Assembly (NCBI GenBank): GCA_944372335.1
Contig: CALVYQ010000001.1
Location: 1-64,000, forward strand
Length of the DNA stretch: 64,000 nucleotides
Direction of reading: 5' to 3'
Source of the DNA: an uncultured Clostridia bacterium
GTDB taxonomy: Bacteria; Bacillota; Clostridia; Christensenellales; UBA1242
A program made the translations under genes and the position numbers. Of the stretch, positions 15,268-23,592 are shown piece after piece. The number at the start of each line of letters is the position of its first letter. Positions within the stretch are counted from its first letter, which is position 1. The notes beneath the pieces were generated by a model, which was not told where the DNA came from, ran no database searches, and saw only the letters and a list, made by a program, of their open reading frames with translations.

Positions 15268-17745
15268 ATGAAGAGATTTTTAATTTGCCTATTTTCCTTT
15301 CTATTTATAGGTTGTTCCATCGCTGGTGGAGCAGTACTTCTTTCAAATTCTTCATATAGCGATGAATATCGGGGAGGGGATTCGTCAAACTCAGAAAATG
15401 ATGTAACAAAGAACGCTCCGACAAATGATGACCTCTGGACGGATTCAGGAAATTATGCAACAAGCTTTGCAGGCGGTGATGGAACTATAAGAAATCCCTA
15501 TCAGATAGCTACGGCAGGACAATTGGCATATCTTGCATATCTGTTAAGTGATACAACAAATGAAGAATACGCATCTTTATATTATATCCTAACTAGTAAT
15601 ATAGATTTGTCCGAACATTATTGGACTCCAATAGGAACGGGTACTTCCTTTTCTGGAGATTTTGATGGTGATTATCATAGTATCACAGGACTTTTTGTTG
15701 ATAGTAGTTCCTATGCTGGATTATTCAGGATAATAAGTTATGGCACAATTAGCAATTTAATGGTTGGAAATGCTTATATTGAAGGGGTAACATGTGCGGG
15801 AGGTATTGTAGGTCAATGTGCAAATTCAGCAACCATAGAAAATTGCAGTTTCGATGGAACAGTTGTTGGCAATCACAATACTAGCAATTGTTATTATGGA
15901 GGAATAGTAGGATATTCATCAGGTGATTTAACTATAAATTCCTGTAGTGTTTCAGGGGAAATAAGGCTTGTTGGTAGTAGTACAACAATGGCCTATCAGT
16001 ATGCAGGTGGAATTCTTGGAGCAATGCGATACTCAGGAACGGTAACGATTGAAAATTGTTATAATAGAGCCACTATCAACCTAATGACAGAAGTAGCTAC
16101 TTATTGTGGAGGTATTGCTGGTGATACTCGAGGAGTTGTAGTAAACTGTTATAATATAGGCGATATATATTCTAATACACAGTGCGGAGGAATTTGTGGT
16201 GCGGGATATGATATTGTTAACTGTTGGAATAATGGAAAACTTAATGGTGGTGGTGGTAGTAGCGGGGCAATAGCGGGCTGGGCTTACGAAGATGGGAAAA
16301 TAACTAATTGCTATTGGACTAGTGAATGTAATCTTTCTAATGCTGTAGGAAGAGATTTAGGGGCATTTATATGGCGATGTGTAGAAACTGAGATCGAAAA
16401 TTTAAAATTGCAAAGTTGGTACGAAGATGATTCTATTTGGTTATTAACTAATCCTTGGAATTTCAATACTATTTGGGGTTTTGTGGAAGGGCAGAATGAT
16501 GGTTATCCGATTTTACTTAATAATCAATACGCATTGATTACATATTCCTCTAATTATGGAACGGAAGAGTTTGTGTATGAATATAAATCAATTGACGAGC
16601 CTTATATCATTCAAGATATTTCCTTTATAAGAGATGGATATGTAATTTCAAATTGGAATACAAGTGCAGACGGGACGGGGGTTAGTTATCAGGCAGGAGA
16701 TATATACTCTGAAAATGCTGACTTAACTCTCTATGCTCAATGGGAATTGCCAATAAACATGATAAGTCTTGATTGGGCTGGAATTATTGGTGGAACACTT
16801 AATGAGATATATTTGTGGACTGAAAATGGTTATTATCTTGAAGAGGGCTGTATAAATAAAATTGAAGTAATGGAATTTCCAACAGATAACGGCTTTACTT
16901 TTCTTGGGTTCTATTCTGGAACAAACGGAACAGGTGAACAATTAGTAGATGAAAATGGAAACTTTTTGACGGTTTCAACAACAATAACTACGTGGCACGC
17001 ATATTTTATTCCAAACTTATCAGCAAGTTATGATGATAGTGGTTATTGGTATGTGGAACTTGGTATGATGCCACAGACAAAGGTAACCGACGAGGCGACT
17101 ATATCAGCACTTAATGGAACAGGTTTGACTAGTGGAAATAACTATCGTTTTGGAGATTTGGTATTAGAATCTAAGGTGTATGGGAATGAGGAGTATTGCG
17201 AGTATAACGGCAATTGGTACAGGGTTGAGCCGATTAGGTGGAGATTAGATTATAGCACAAGTCAGACGGTGGGCTTTGGCACAACAGAGGACACTCTTGC
17301 TGTTATGGACACCATTGTCTTTGTCAGTCAATTTTCTAACACCACATTAAATTCAGGAGATGGCTACTCTACTACGGCGGTTACAAATTTACTTGATAGT
17401 TTTGCAGATATAGCATATTTTGAGACAGAGACTAAGACTATGCTGACCTTTGGTTCAACAACGATAAATGGCACGGCAGAGAGTGTGACATCAAATATCT
17501 TTGTGGCATCAAGAGAGGAGATAGCGGAGGTTGCAGGGAACGGCAAGATAGAATTTTCTGACCTTGTGAAAGATTACCTACTTGCAAACGGACAGTTGCC
17601 ACTCTATTACACACGAGATTTAGGCACAAACTACAACAATATCTTCTGTATGAATGGAAACGGAGAGAGTGTGCAGTACAAGCCACAAAACTATTTTGGC
17701 GTGCAATTCAGCGTTTTGATAACTGAATATGCTTGTATAAATTAA
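15268..17745 (+). CDS. surface lipoprotein with GLUG and InlB-type repeats
   Basis: An 825-residue secreted lipoprotein. The signal peptide ends in a lipobox FIGC with Cys16 as the predicted lipidated residue. Residues ~145-350 hold about five GLUG-type repeats (GGIVGQ, GGIVGY, GGILGA, GGIAGD, GGICGA, each followed by an xNCY/S segment), expected to form a beta-helix-like stack. Residues ~425-495 resemble the InlB B / Listeria-Bacteroides repeat, ending YAQWE. The C-terminal ~230 residues (from GYWYVELGMMPQTKVTD) resemble DUF6273-type domains and are shared with the pseudogene at 6521. A GGAG site sets the start. A role in adhesion or extracellular binding is inferred from the architecture only. 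Confidence 0.82.
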   Translation: MKRFLICLFSFLFIGCSIAGGAVLLSNSSYSDEYRGGDSSNSENDVTKNAPTNDDLWTDSGNYATSFAGGDGTIRNPYQIATAGQLAYLAYLLSDTTNEEYASLYYILTSNIDLSEHYWTPIGTGTSFSGDFDGDYHSITGLFVDSSSYAGLFRIISYGTISNLMVGNAYIEGVTCAGGIVGQCANSATIENCSFDGTVVGNHNTSNCYYGGIVGYSSGDLTINSCSVSGEIRLVGSSTTMAYQYAGGILGAMRYSGTVTIENCYNRATINLMTEVATYCGGIAGDTRGVVVNCYNIGDIYSNTQCGGICGAGYDIVNCWNNGKLNGGGGSSGAIAGWAYEDGKITNCYWTSECNLSNAVGRDLGAFIWRCVETEIENLKLQSWYEDDSIWLLTNPWNFNTIWGFVEGQNDGYPILLNNQYALITYSSNYGTEEFVYEYKSIDEPYIIQDISFIRDGYVISNWNTSADGTGVSYQAGDIYSENADLTLYAQWELPINMISLDWAGIIGGTLNEIYLWTENGYYLEEGCINKIEVMEFPTDNGFTFLGFYSGTNGTGEQLVDENGNFLTVSTTITTWHAYFIPNLSASYDDSGYWYVELGMMPQTKVTDEATISALNGTGLTSGNNYRFGDLVLESKVYGNEEYCEYNGNWYRVEPIRWRLDYSTSQTVGFGTTEDTLAVMDTIVFVSQFSNTTLNSGDGYSTTAVTNLLDSFADIAYFETETKTMLTFGSTTINGTAESVTSNIFVASREEIAEVAGNGKIEFSDLVKDYLLANGQLPLYYTRDLGTNYNNIFCMNGNGESVQYKPQNYFGVQFSVLITEYACIN
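17131..17279 (+). repeat. 149-bp block identical to 7039-7187
   Basis: Second copy of the identical block, within the C-terminal domain codons of the intact lipoprotein; same orientation as copy one, 10,092 bp away. Confidence 0.85.
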
Positions 17746-17770
17746 AAAATAAGCAAACGCTTATTTTTTT
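17744..17770 (+). terminator. intrinsic terminator of the GLUG/InlB lipoprotein gene
   Basis: AAAAAATAAGC, loop AAAC, GCTTATTTTTTT: an 11-bp stem with a terminal T run overlapping the stop codon region. Confidence 0.85.
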
Positions 17771-17872
17771 GTTTAAATTTTATTTTTTAATTATAAATAA
17801 AAATTTTTTAAAAATCGCTATGCTTTTTTTATGTTTTTTATTAAAATATATTTGAGCGTAGAGGTGTTATAG

Positions 17873-18844
17873 TTGAGTAAAAAAGCAATCATAATTTTGT
17901 CTGTATGCTTAGGCGTTGTGGCGGTTGTTCTGATACTATTTTGGACACTGTTTGCTTTATCCTCTGTCACAGTAAAATTTCATACAACCACAAAAAATTT
18001 AACTTTGACAGAGGCGGAGATTGTGGAGGCGGGAGATTTTCAGTATGGTGCTTGCGTCTTTTTCGATGGTAAGAGTAAATACATAGATAGACTTAACGAG
18101 AAAGTGCAAGAAAACGAAAATTTTGCTTACTTAGAGGTAGTCAATATTGAAACAATTTTTCCTAACCGCTATGTTATCCACGTTGCAGAAAGAGAGGAGG
18201 TCTTTGCCTATCAAAGTGAAAACGAAGTGCTAATTTTAGACGATGATTTAAGGGTGCTTAGAAGGGAAAATTTGGCGGATAGTGCGAGTAGGGATAATGC
18301 CATCGAACTTGTGAATTTGTCTGTTCTAACTGAGGATATTGCTGTGGGTGATTTCTTGGAGGTTGAGCAACAGGGTGTGCTGAATCTATACAATGCCTTT
18401 CTTGCAAACAACCGAACACTTGAGGAGCAAAAGGGATTTATCAAAGAGATTGAACTTGGCGTAAATACTGTGGAAGTGACAGGACTTAGTTATGTTTCTG
18501 CAAAAATAACCACACACAATGGGCGTGAATTTATGATAAACAACATCGACTTTGCTCTTGCTAACAAAATCCAACTTATGTTCGCTCTCGACAGTGCACT
18601 CTATAATCAAATAGGTGAAGACGGCTTTATTGTCAATGCTGATGGAGAAATAATCTATGACAATGTCTTAGATGAAAATGGCAATATTGTGCTTGACGAT
18701 AATGGCGAACCTCTGAAAGGCGAAGCGTGGACGTATGAGCGTTTGCAAAACTCCTATGTGTTAATTGATAACTTCATTTTAAATGACTATCAAGAGATTT
18801 CAGAGACGGATATTTACTACAACTTAGTTGCGAAGAATGAATGA
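17873..18844 (+). CDS. ftsQ: FtsQ/DivIB-type division protein
   Basis: A bitopic membrane protein: short cytoplasmic N-terminus, one membrane segment (about residues 5-29), then an extracellular region. The segment FPNRYVIHVAEREEVFAYQ around residue 100 matches the FtsQ/DivIB core, in which a POTRA-like domain is followed by the beta domain. FtsQ/DivIB links septal synthesis enzymes in the divisome. The start is TTG at 17873, placed 6 nt after a GAGGTG site. The C-terminal tail (~residues 240-323) is acidic and specific to this protein. It follows the mur genes but is separated from ftsA-ftsZ by 36 kb. The assignment rests on topology, context and the core motif. Confidence 0.7.
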   Translation: MSKKAIIILSVCLGVVAVVLILFWTLFALSSVTVKFHTTTKNLTLTEAEIVEAGDFQYGACVFFDGKSKYIDRLNEKVQENENFAYLEVVNIETIFPNRYVIHVAEREEVFAYQSENEVLILDDDLRVLRRENLADSASRDNAIELVNLSVLTEDIAVGDFLEVEQQGVLNLYNAFLANNRTLEEQKGFIKEIELGVNTVEVTGLSYVSAKITTHNGREFMINNIDFALANKIQLMFALDSALYNQIGEDGFIVNADGEIIYDNVLDENGNIVLDDNGEPLKGEAWTYERLQNSYVLIDNFILNDYQEISETDIYYNLVAKNE

Positions 18845-18868
18845 TATTTATATTAATGGTAGGATAAA

Positions 18869-19426
18869 ATGATTATTGGATTTCAGGGAATAAAAAATAG
18901 TTATAATGATTTCGCCACCGATAAGTTTATTGAGAGATTAAATTGTAAAATAATAAAAAAAATTCCGCTTGTAACTTCGGATAAGGTTGCAAAGGCGTTA
19001 ATAAACAAGAAAATTGATTTTGGAGTTATTGCAATAAAAAATAATATCGCAGGGCTTGTGAAAGAAAGTGAGAATATTTTAAAGTCAAATTTATTTAAAA
19101 TTGTGGATATGCTGGAAATGGAAATTAATCATTGCCTTTTTGCATATAATGAAAATTCGGCTGAAAATTTAGAGACAATTACTTCCCACGCACAAGCATT
19201 AAAACAATGTAAAATTTATTTAAAATCAAATTATTTAAATTGTAAGTTGCAAGAATATAAAGATACCGCAAAAGCATCAGAAGATTTGAAAAATGGAACA
19301 TTAAATAAGACAACAGGTGTTATTTGTAGTGAAAAGGCAGGAAAAGAAAATAATTTGTTTTTAGTCGCAAAAAATATTGCTGATAGAACCAGCAAAACAA
19401 CATTTTGTCTTATAAAGCTTAAATAG
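18869..19426 (+). CDS. prephenate dehydratase-like protein without ACT domain
   Basis: The 185 residues correspond to the catalytic domain of prephenate dehydratase, which makes phenylpyruvate from prephenate. Visible blocks are IGFQGIKNSYNDFA at the N-terminus (family GPxGTFSxxA), SHAQALKQC at 106-114 (family SHPQALAQC), DTAKASEDL, and VICSEKAGKENNLFLVAKNIAD. The catalytic TRF motif near the end reads TTF (177-179), keeping the threonine but not the arginine. The usual C-terminal ACT regulatory domain is missing. It has a GGTAGGA site 24 nt after ftsQ. It may be an unregulated enzyme or a degraded, non-catalytic relative. Confidence 0.65.
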   Translation: MIIGFQGIKNSYNDFATDKFIERLNCKIIKKIPLVTSDKVAKALINKKIDFGVIAIKNNIAGLVKESENILKSNLFKIVDMLEMEINHCLFAYNENSAENLETITSHAQALKQCKIYLKSNYLNCKLQEYKDTAKASEDLKNGTLNKTTGVICSEKAGKENNLFLVAKNIADRTSKTTFCLIKLK

Positions 19427-19470
19427 GCGTTTTTTATAGAGATAAACAGTTAAATATATAAGGAGTAAAT

Positions 19471-20106
19471 ATGGAAAATCATAACGAAGAATGCGAAAAA
19501 GTTTTAAAGTTCTATTTTTTAAGCACTAAACTTAAAAATACCCTTAGGACAGGGTGGAAGTATTGGGCTGTCGAGGGCGTGAGAGTGGAGAGTATTGCTG
19601 AACACGTATTCGGCACACTTATGCTTGCTGTGTCAATCTATTCGCACTCAAAGGAGTATGAGGATATCGACATTGAAAAGGTGGCTCTAATCTTGGCTCT
19701 TCACGAGACGGAAGAGATTTTGATTGGCGATATCACTATGTTCGACTATGACGGAGTAAAAACAAAGAAAGAAGCAGGCAGAAAGGCGGTTCTTGAACTT
19801 TTTAAAGACAGCGAAACTGACAAATTTTTGAAACTGATTGAAGAGTTTGAACAGGGAGAAACAAAGGAGGCCAAGTTTGCCTATATGTGCGATAAGTTGG
19901 AGGCCGACCTTCAGGCGTATATCTATCGTGATAACTTTAATATGAGTAAAGTAAATCCTACCTGCCTTAAAGACGAAAGAATAAAGGAAATGATAAAAAA
20001 AGGCCTTGACAGGCCTGATAAGTTTTTCTTAGATAGTGATAAAGGTAAGTATTCTGGTGTGTTTTCAGATATCGCAAACAAATTAGAAAAATTGGAAAGA
20101 GATTAG
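19471..20106 (+). CDS. HD-domain phosphohydrolase, YfbR/HDDC2-like
   Basis: A 211-residue HD-domain protein. The metal-binding set is His45 (AEHVFGT), His78-Glu79 (LALHETEE) and Asp141 (YMCDKLEADLQAY), in the arrangement of the YfbR/HDDC2 5'-nucleotidase group, which hydrolyses deoxynucleoside monophosphates. Asp87 (IGDIT) supports the active site. It is cytosolic, with an AAGGAG site, and its stop overlaps the convergent end of the GNAT pseudogene by 4 bp. Substrate is not determined. Confidence 0.8.
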   Translation: MENHNEECEKVLKFYFLSTKLKNTLRTGWKYWAVEGVRVESIAEHVFGTLMLAVSIYSHSKEYEDIDIEKVALILALHETEEILIGDITMFDYDGVKTKKEAGRKAVLELFKDSETDKFLKLIEEFEQGETKEAKFAYMCDKLEADLQAYIYRDNFNMSKVNPTCLKDERIKEMIKKGLDRPDKFFLDSDKGKYSGVFSDIANKLEKLERD

Positions 20107-20657
20107 TTATTCTCTTTTTCTTTTTGCCCTTTGTAGTTTAGAAATTTGCTGTTCCACAATTTTGCTTTTTTGCCTGTCAGCGATTTTGAGTATATGATAA
20201 TTTTCCCTATATCCTTAGAGATGTCATTCTTATTGTTATAATATTCCTTCGTCATGCCAAATCTTTCATATAGACGGCAGGCGGCGGCGTTATCTTCTTC
20301 GTCGGTGTATAGCCTTATAACTGAAAAATTGTTGATTCTTGCGTAAGCTTCAAAGATTTTGAATATTTCGGTTCCATAACCTTTGTTCCTTTCTTCGGGA
20401 GCAACGCCATACCAGCCAAGCCACAGTTCGTGTTTGTCTTTTTCTAAATAATGTTCCTATAACCCAATGGCTTTACCTGTTTCGTTTCTAACCAAAAAAT
20501 ATTCCAATCTAAATTTTTTAGGTATAGTGGCAAGAGTTTGTTCTTTGATAGAGTCCAAAAAGTTGACTTTGGCATTTTTACGAGGAAAAATCAAATTCTG
20601 TAATTTTAATGCTTCATCTAAATTTTTGTTTGTTATCAATTCGCTTTTTAATAGCAC
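20103..20657 (-). pseudogene. GNAT acetyltransferase interrupted by one amber codon
   Basis: The frame reads as a 184-codon GNAT family N-acetyltransferase with a single in-frame TAG at 20459-20457 (codon 67). Before it: an N-terminal helix region ending NETGKAIGL. After it, in the same frame: HELWLGWYGVAPEERNKGYGTEIFK, which holds the acetyl-CoA binding R/Q-x-x-G-x-G/A type loop (RNKGYGT), then ACRLYERFGM typical of the fold's last part. Nothing else is damaged, so the mutation is recent, a sequencing error or a suppressed codon. The substrate of the ancestor is unknown. Confidence 0.8.
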
Positions 20658-20778
20658 TTCATCTACCTCTTTATAAAATTATACAAACATAATTCAACTA
20701 AGTCAAATATTATTTTGGCAAAAGTTTTGCATTTTGATGATTTGGTTTATTATAAAGATCTATATTGGTAAATTCATA

Positions 20779-20806
20779 TAAAAAAGAAAGTTCTTTCAAC
20801 TTTCTT
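20779..20806 (-). terminator. intrinsic terminator after tRNA-Leu
   Basis: On the minus strand AAGAAAGTT, loop GAAAG, AACTTTCTT, then a run of T. It starts 8 nt past the tRNA CCA end. Confidence 0.8.
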
Positions 20807-20813
20807 CGTTTTT

Positions 20814-20899
20814 TGGTGCTGGTGGTGGGGGTCGAACCCACATGAAGTTGCCCTCGCGGGATTTTGAGTCCCGTGCGTCTGCCATTCCGCCACACCAGC
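20814..20899 (-). tRNA. tRNA-Leu (anticodon CAA)
   Basis: The minus strand folds as a class II tRNA: acceptor GCTGGTG / CACCAGC, anticodon stem CGGGA / TCCCG enclosing loop CTCAAAA (anticodon CAA, reading UUG), a long variable arm as expected for leucine, T arm GTGGG-TTCGACC-CCCAC, discriminator A and an encoded CCA (20816-20814). It is followed by its own terminator. Confidence 0.95.
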
Positions 20900-21178
20900 A
20901 TTATTCTTTGTCGCTTTTTCTAAACTACTCTTTTGTGAAAACTTTTAAGTTGATATTTATTATCATTCGCATTATCTTGAAAGATTTGCTTGGTGATTAT
21001 TTTATTATTAAACTATAACAAAATACCGACTTATCAATCTACTTCATACTGTGAGTTAAAAATTTGATATGATAGATAGTGGCTCATCAATTTTTAATTG
21101 CAACGCTTAGAGTTTAGCATATTTCTACCTTTTTTGCAAGTGATTTTGATTTATTTTTTTATTTTGTCCTAATTTCTC
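20900..21178. other. intergenic region between tRNA-Leu and recJ
   Basis: AT-rich and without a credible ORF on either strand. I could not identify a convincing minus-strand promoter for the tRNA here; the recJ promoter starts at the right edge. Confidence 0.5.
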
Positions 21179-21207
21179 TTGATTATTTTAAGGAAAGTTT
21201 ATATAAT
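21179..21207 (+). promoter_or_regulatory. promoter of the recJ-relA-hemZ operon
   Basis: TTGATT (21179-21184), 17-nt spacer, TATAAT (21202-21207), 26 nt before the recJ ATG. Confidence 0.7.
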
Positions 21208-21232
21208 ATTATTGAAAAATAGGTAAAACAAA

Positions 21233-23578
21233 ATGATATTTAAGAAATTTTTTAATCAAAATTCCGCTCTAGTTAGAGAATATGCGGAGAAATTTAATGT
21301 TTTACCGTCAACAATGTATCTAATCTTATCACGAGGGCTTACAAGCGAAGAGGAAATTAAAGATTATCTTTCGGTAGGCGAACTTTTGAACCCATTTTTA
21401 ATAAAAGGTATGAGAGAACTTTGCGAAAGGGTGAAGTTGGCGAAAGAATTAGGCGACAGGGTTCTCATATTTGGAGATTATGATGTTGACGGTATAAGTG
21501 CTACGGCAATTATGCTTAAAACGCTTAAAAGGTTGGGTATTGATGCATCTTTCTATCTGCCAAATAGGTATGAAGATGGATATGGTCTTTCTTGCGAAGT
21601 GATTGACAAAATCGAGAAAAAGTTTTGTCCAGATTTGATTATCACAGTTGATTGTGGTATTTCGTGTCATGATGAAGTGGAATATTGTAAGAAAAAGGGC
21701 ATTGATATCATAATTACTGACCATCACGAGATACCTGAGATTTTGCCAGACACCCTTGTTTTAAATGCGAAGATGAAAGGGCAGGACTATCCATTTTCGG
21801 AACTTTGTGGCACGGGTATGGCGTATAAAGTTTCAGAAGCATTGCTAGGGCAGAAGAAAGCGGAGGAGTTTTTGCCGATTGCCACCATTGCCACCATTGC
21901 CGACATTGTTTCGTTGACAGGAGAAAATAGGAACATTGTCAAGCGTGGCTTTTTATGCTTTGATAAATTACCGATAGGGCTTAAACAACTCTTTAAAGAG
22001 AACAAGGTGTCATTACAAAACCCGTCTGCAAGTGATATTGCCTTTAAGATTGCACCGAAGATAAATTCGGCTGGTAGAATGGGCAAGGCAGAGGACAGTT
22101 TGAAGCTTTATATGAGCGAAGATATGGTGGAGATTAGGGCATATCTTCAAAAGATAAACAAACACAACCAAAGACGTCAGGAATTATCCTCAATCATTAT
22201 GGAGGACGCTGAAAAAGCCATCAAAAAGATGGATTTATCAAAAACTCGTGTTATCACCTTGGCATCTAAAAAGTGGGATCAAGGGATACTTGGAATTGCG
22301 TGCGCAAGGCTTGTTGAGGAGTATAATAGGCCGGTATTCCTGTTTTCGCAGGTGGGAGATGTTTTGCACGGCTCGGGTAGAAGTATTGACGATATCAACA
22401 TACACAAACTTCTCTCCTCTATGTCTGATATCTTGGAGACCTTTGGTGGACACACTATGGCGGCAGGCTTGACGCTTAAACGAAGTAACTATGAGGAATT
22501 TTCTAAGCGTGTCAATGCCTTCGTGTTTGAAAATATCAACGATGAGGTGTTCATTCCTATAAAGTACTATGACCTTGATATTAAACTTGAAGAGATTGAT
22601 GATAGATTTTTAGAGGAACTAAATCTCTTAGAGCCTTATGGTTGTGGAAATCCTAAGCCAAAATTTAGAATAAATGCAGAGAAGATTGAAATATTGCCGA
22701 TGAAGTATTGTCCTCAGCATTGCAACATTAAGATAGGAGATTTGCAACTAGTATATTTCAATTTTATGAAAAATTTTAACGCCCTCTTCTTTTCTAGGTA
22801 TAAGTCCTTCATATTTGAATTTCAGGGGCAAGGAAAGAATGGCAATGTTTCCTATTTTGATGCAGGAGGCTTCATAATCGAAAATGCTAACGCATACACT
22901 TATCCGGTGCAACTTGAACAACTTTGTTATGATAATGTGGAGAGTTTAGATTTTGCATATTATCCACCAAGCGAACTTTTGAATTTTGTTGTTGGAACGG
23001 AAAAGAGTGTTTATGGCACGGCATTTGTTACATTTGACGCCTATGAATATGTGGCATTTTCTCGCAACTATTCAAAGGACAATATCTTTCAGATGGGGAT
23101 ATATGAAGAAAATCTTATAGGCTACAACAGTTTGCTTTTGGCACCTCGTGGTGTGGAGTGGGCAAAAAATTTTGAAAAAATTGTCTTTCTTTCTCCTGTG
23201 CTTGACAGTGGTTATTTAAGTGCGATAAAGAAAGTATCGAATGCTGAAATCTACTTGCCAACAGAGATAAAAGAGGATAAGAATAGATATCGAAACATAA
23301 GTTTATCACGTGAGAGTTTTGGAAGGGTGTTTAAGGCACTTGTGGCAAGAGGTAAGTTCTATTCACCTGTTGATTTTTATGAAGCAAGATTAAAAGGCAA
23401 AGTTACCTTTGACACGTTCTATGTGGCATACTTGACTTTCTTGGAACTTGGGCTTTTAAAGAGAGAAGAGGAAGGATATTTTAGCTATATTGAAGTAAAA
23501 AATATTAAGAAGCCTCTTCAAGCATCTAAATTCTATAATAAACTTCAACTTTTATCACAAATTGGCAACAAAAAATAA
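21233..23578 (+). CDS. recJ: single-stranded-DNA exonuclease RecJ
   Basis: RecJ degrades single-stranded DNA 5' to 3' in recombination and repair. The DHH phosphoesterase core is intact: GDYDVDG at residues ~81-87, TVDCGIS, ITDHHEIPE at ~161-169, then the DHHA1 region with SAGRMGKAEDSL and the GSGRSIDDINI and FGGHTMAAGL motifs. A C-terminal extension of about 200 residues, beyond the OB domain, matches long Firmicute RecJ proteins. It is the first gene of a tight operon with relA (15-nt gap) and hemZ. Confidence 0.95.
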   Translation: MIFKKFFNQNSALVREYAEKFNVLPSTMYLILSRGLTSEEEIKDYLSVGELLNPFLIKGMRELCERVKLAKELGDRVLIFGDYDVDGISATAIMLKTLKRLGIDASFYLPNRYEDGYGLSCEVIDKIEKKFCPDLIITVDCGISCHDEVEYCKKKGIDIIITDHHEIPEILPDTLVLNAKMKGQDYPFSELCGTGMAYKVSEALLGQKKAEEFLPIATIATIADIVSLTGENRNIVKRGFLCFDKLPIGLKQLFKENKVSLQNPSASDIAFKIAPKINSAGRMGKAEDSLKLYMSEDMVEIRAYLQKINKHNQRRQELSSIIMEDAEKAIKKMDLSKTRVITLASKKWDQGILGIACARLVEEYNRPVFLFSQVGDVLHGSGRSIDDINIHKLLSSMSDILETFGGHTMAAGLTLKRSNYEEFSKRVNAFVFENINDEVFIPIKYYDLDIKLEEIDDRFLEELNLLEPYGCGNPKPKFRINAEKIEILPMKYCPQHCNIKIGDLQLVYFNFMKNFNALFFSRYKSFIFEFQGQGKNGNVSYFDAGGFIIENANAYTYPVQLEQLCYDNVESLDFAYYPPSELLNFVVGTEKSVYGTAFVTFDAYEYVAFSRNYSKDNIFQMGIYEENLIGYNSLLLAPRGVEWAKNFEKIVFLSPVLDSGYLSAIKKVSNAEIYLPTEIKEDKNRYRNISLSRESFGRVFKALVARGKFYSPVDFYEARLKGKVTFDTFYVAYLTFLELGLLKREEEGYFSYIEVKNIKKPLQASKFYNKLQLLSQIGNKK

Positions 23579-23592
23579 AATATGGAGAGAAA

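Noticed and set aside
6521..17745. Mobile element carrying the mur genes between the two lipoprotein copies
   Set aside because: No transposase, integrase or terminal inverted repeats are present; the enclosed genes are core cell-wall genes with normal base composition.
20457..20459. TAG recoded as pyrrolysine or another amino acid
   Set aside because: Only one gene in the window shows it, and no other evidence of amber recoding is seen; a simple nonsense mutation is the easier explanation.
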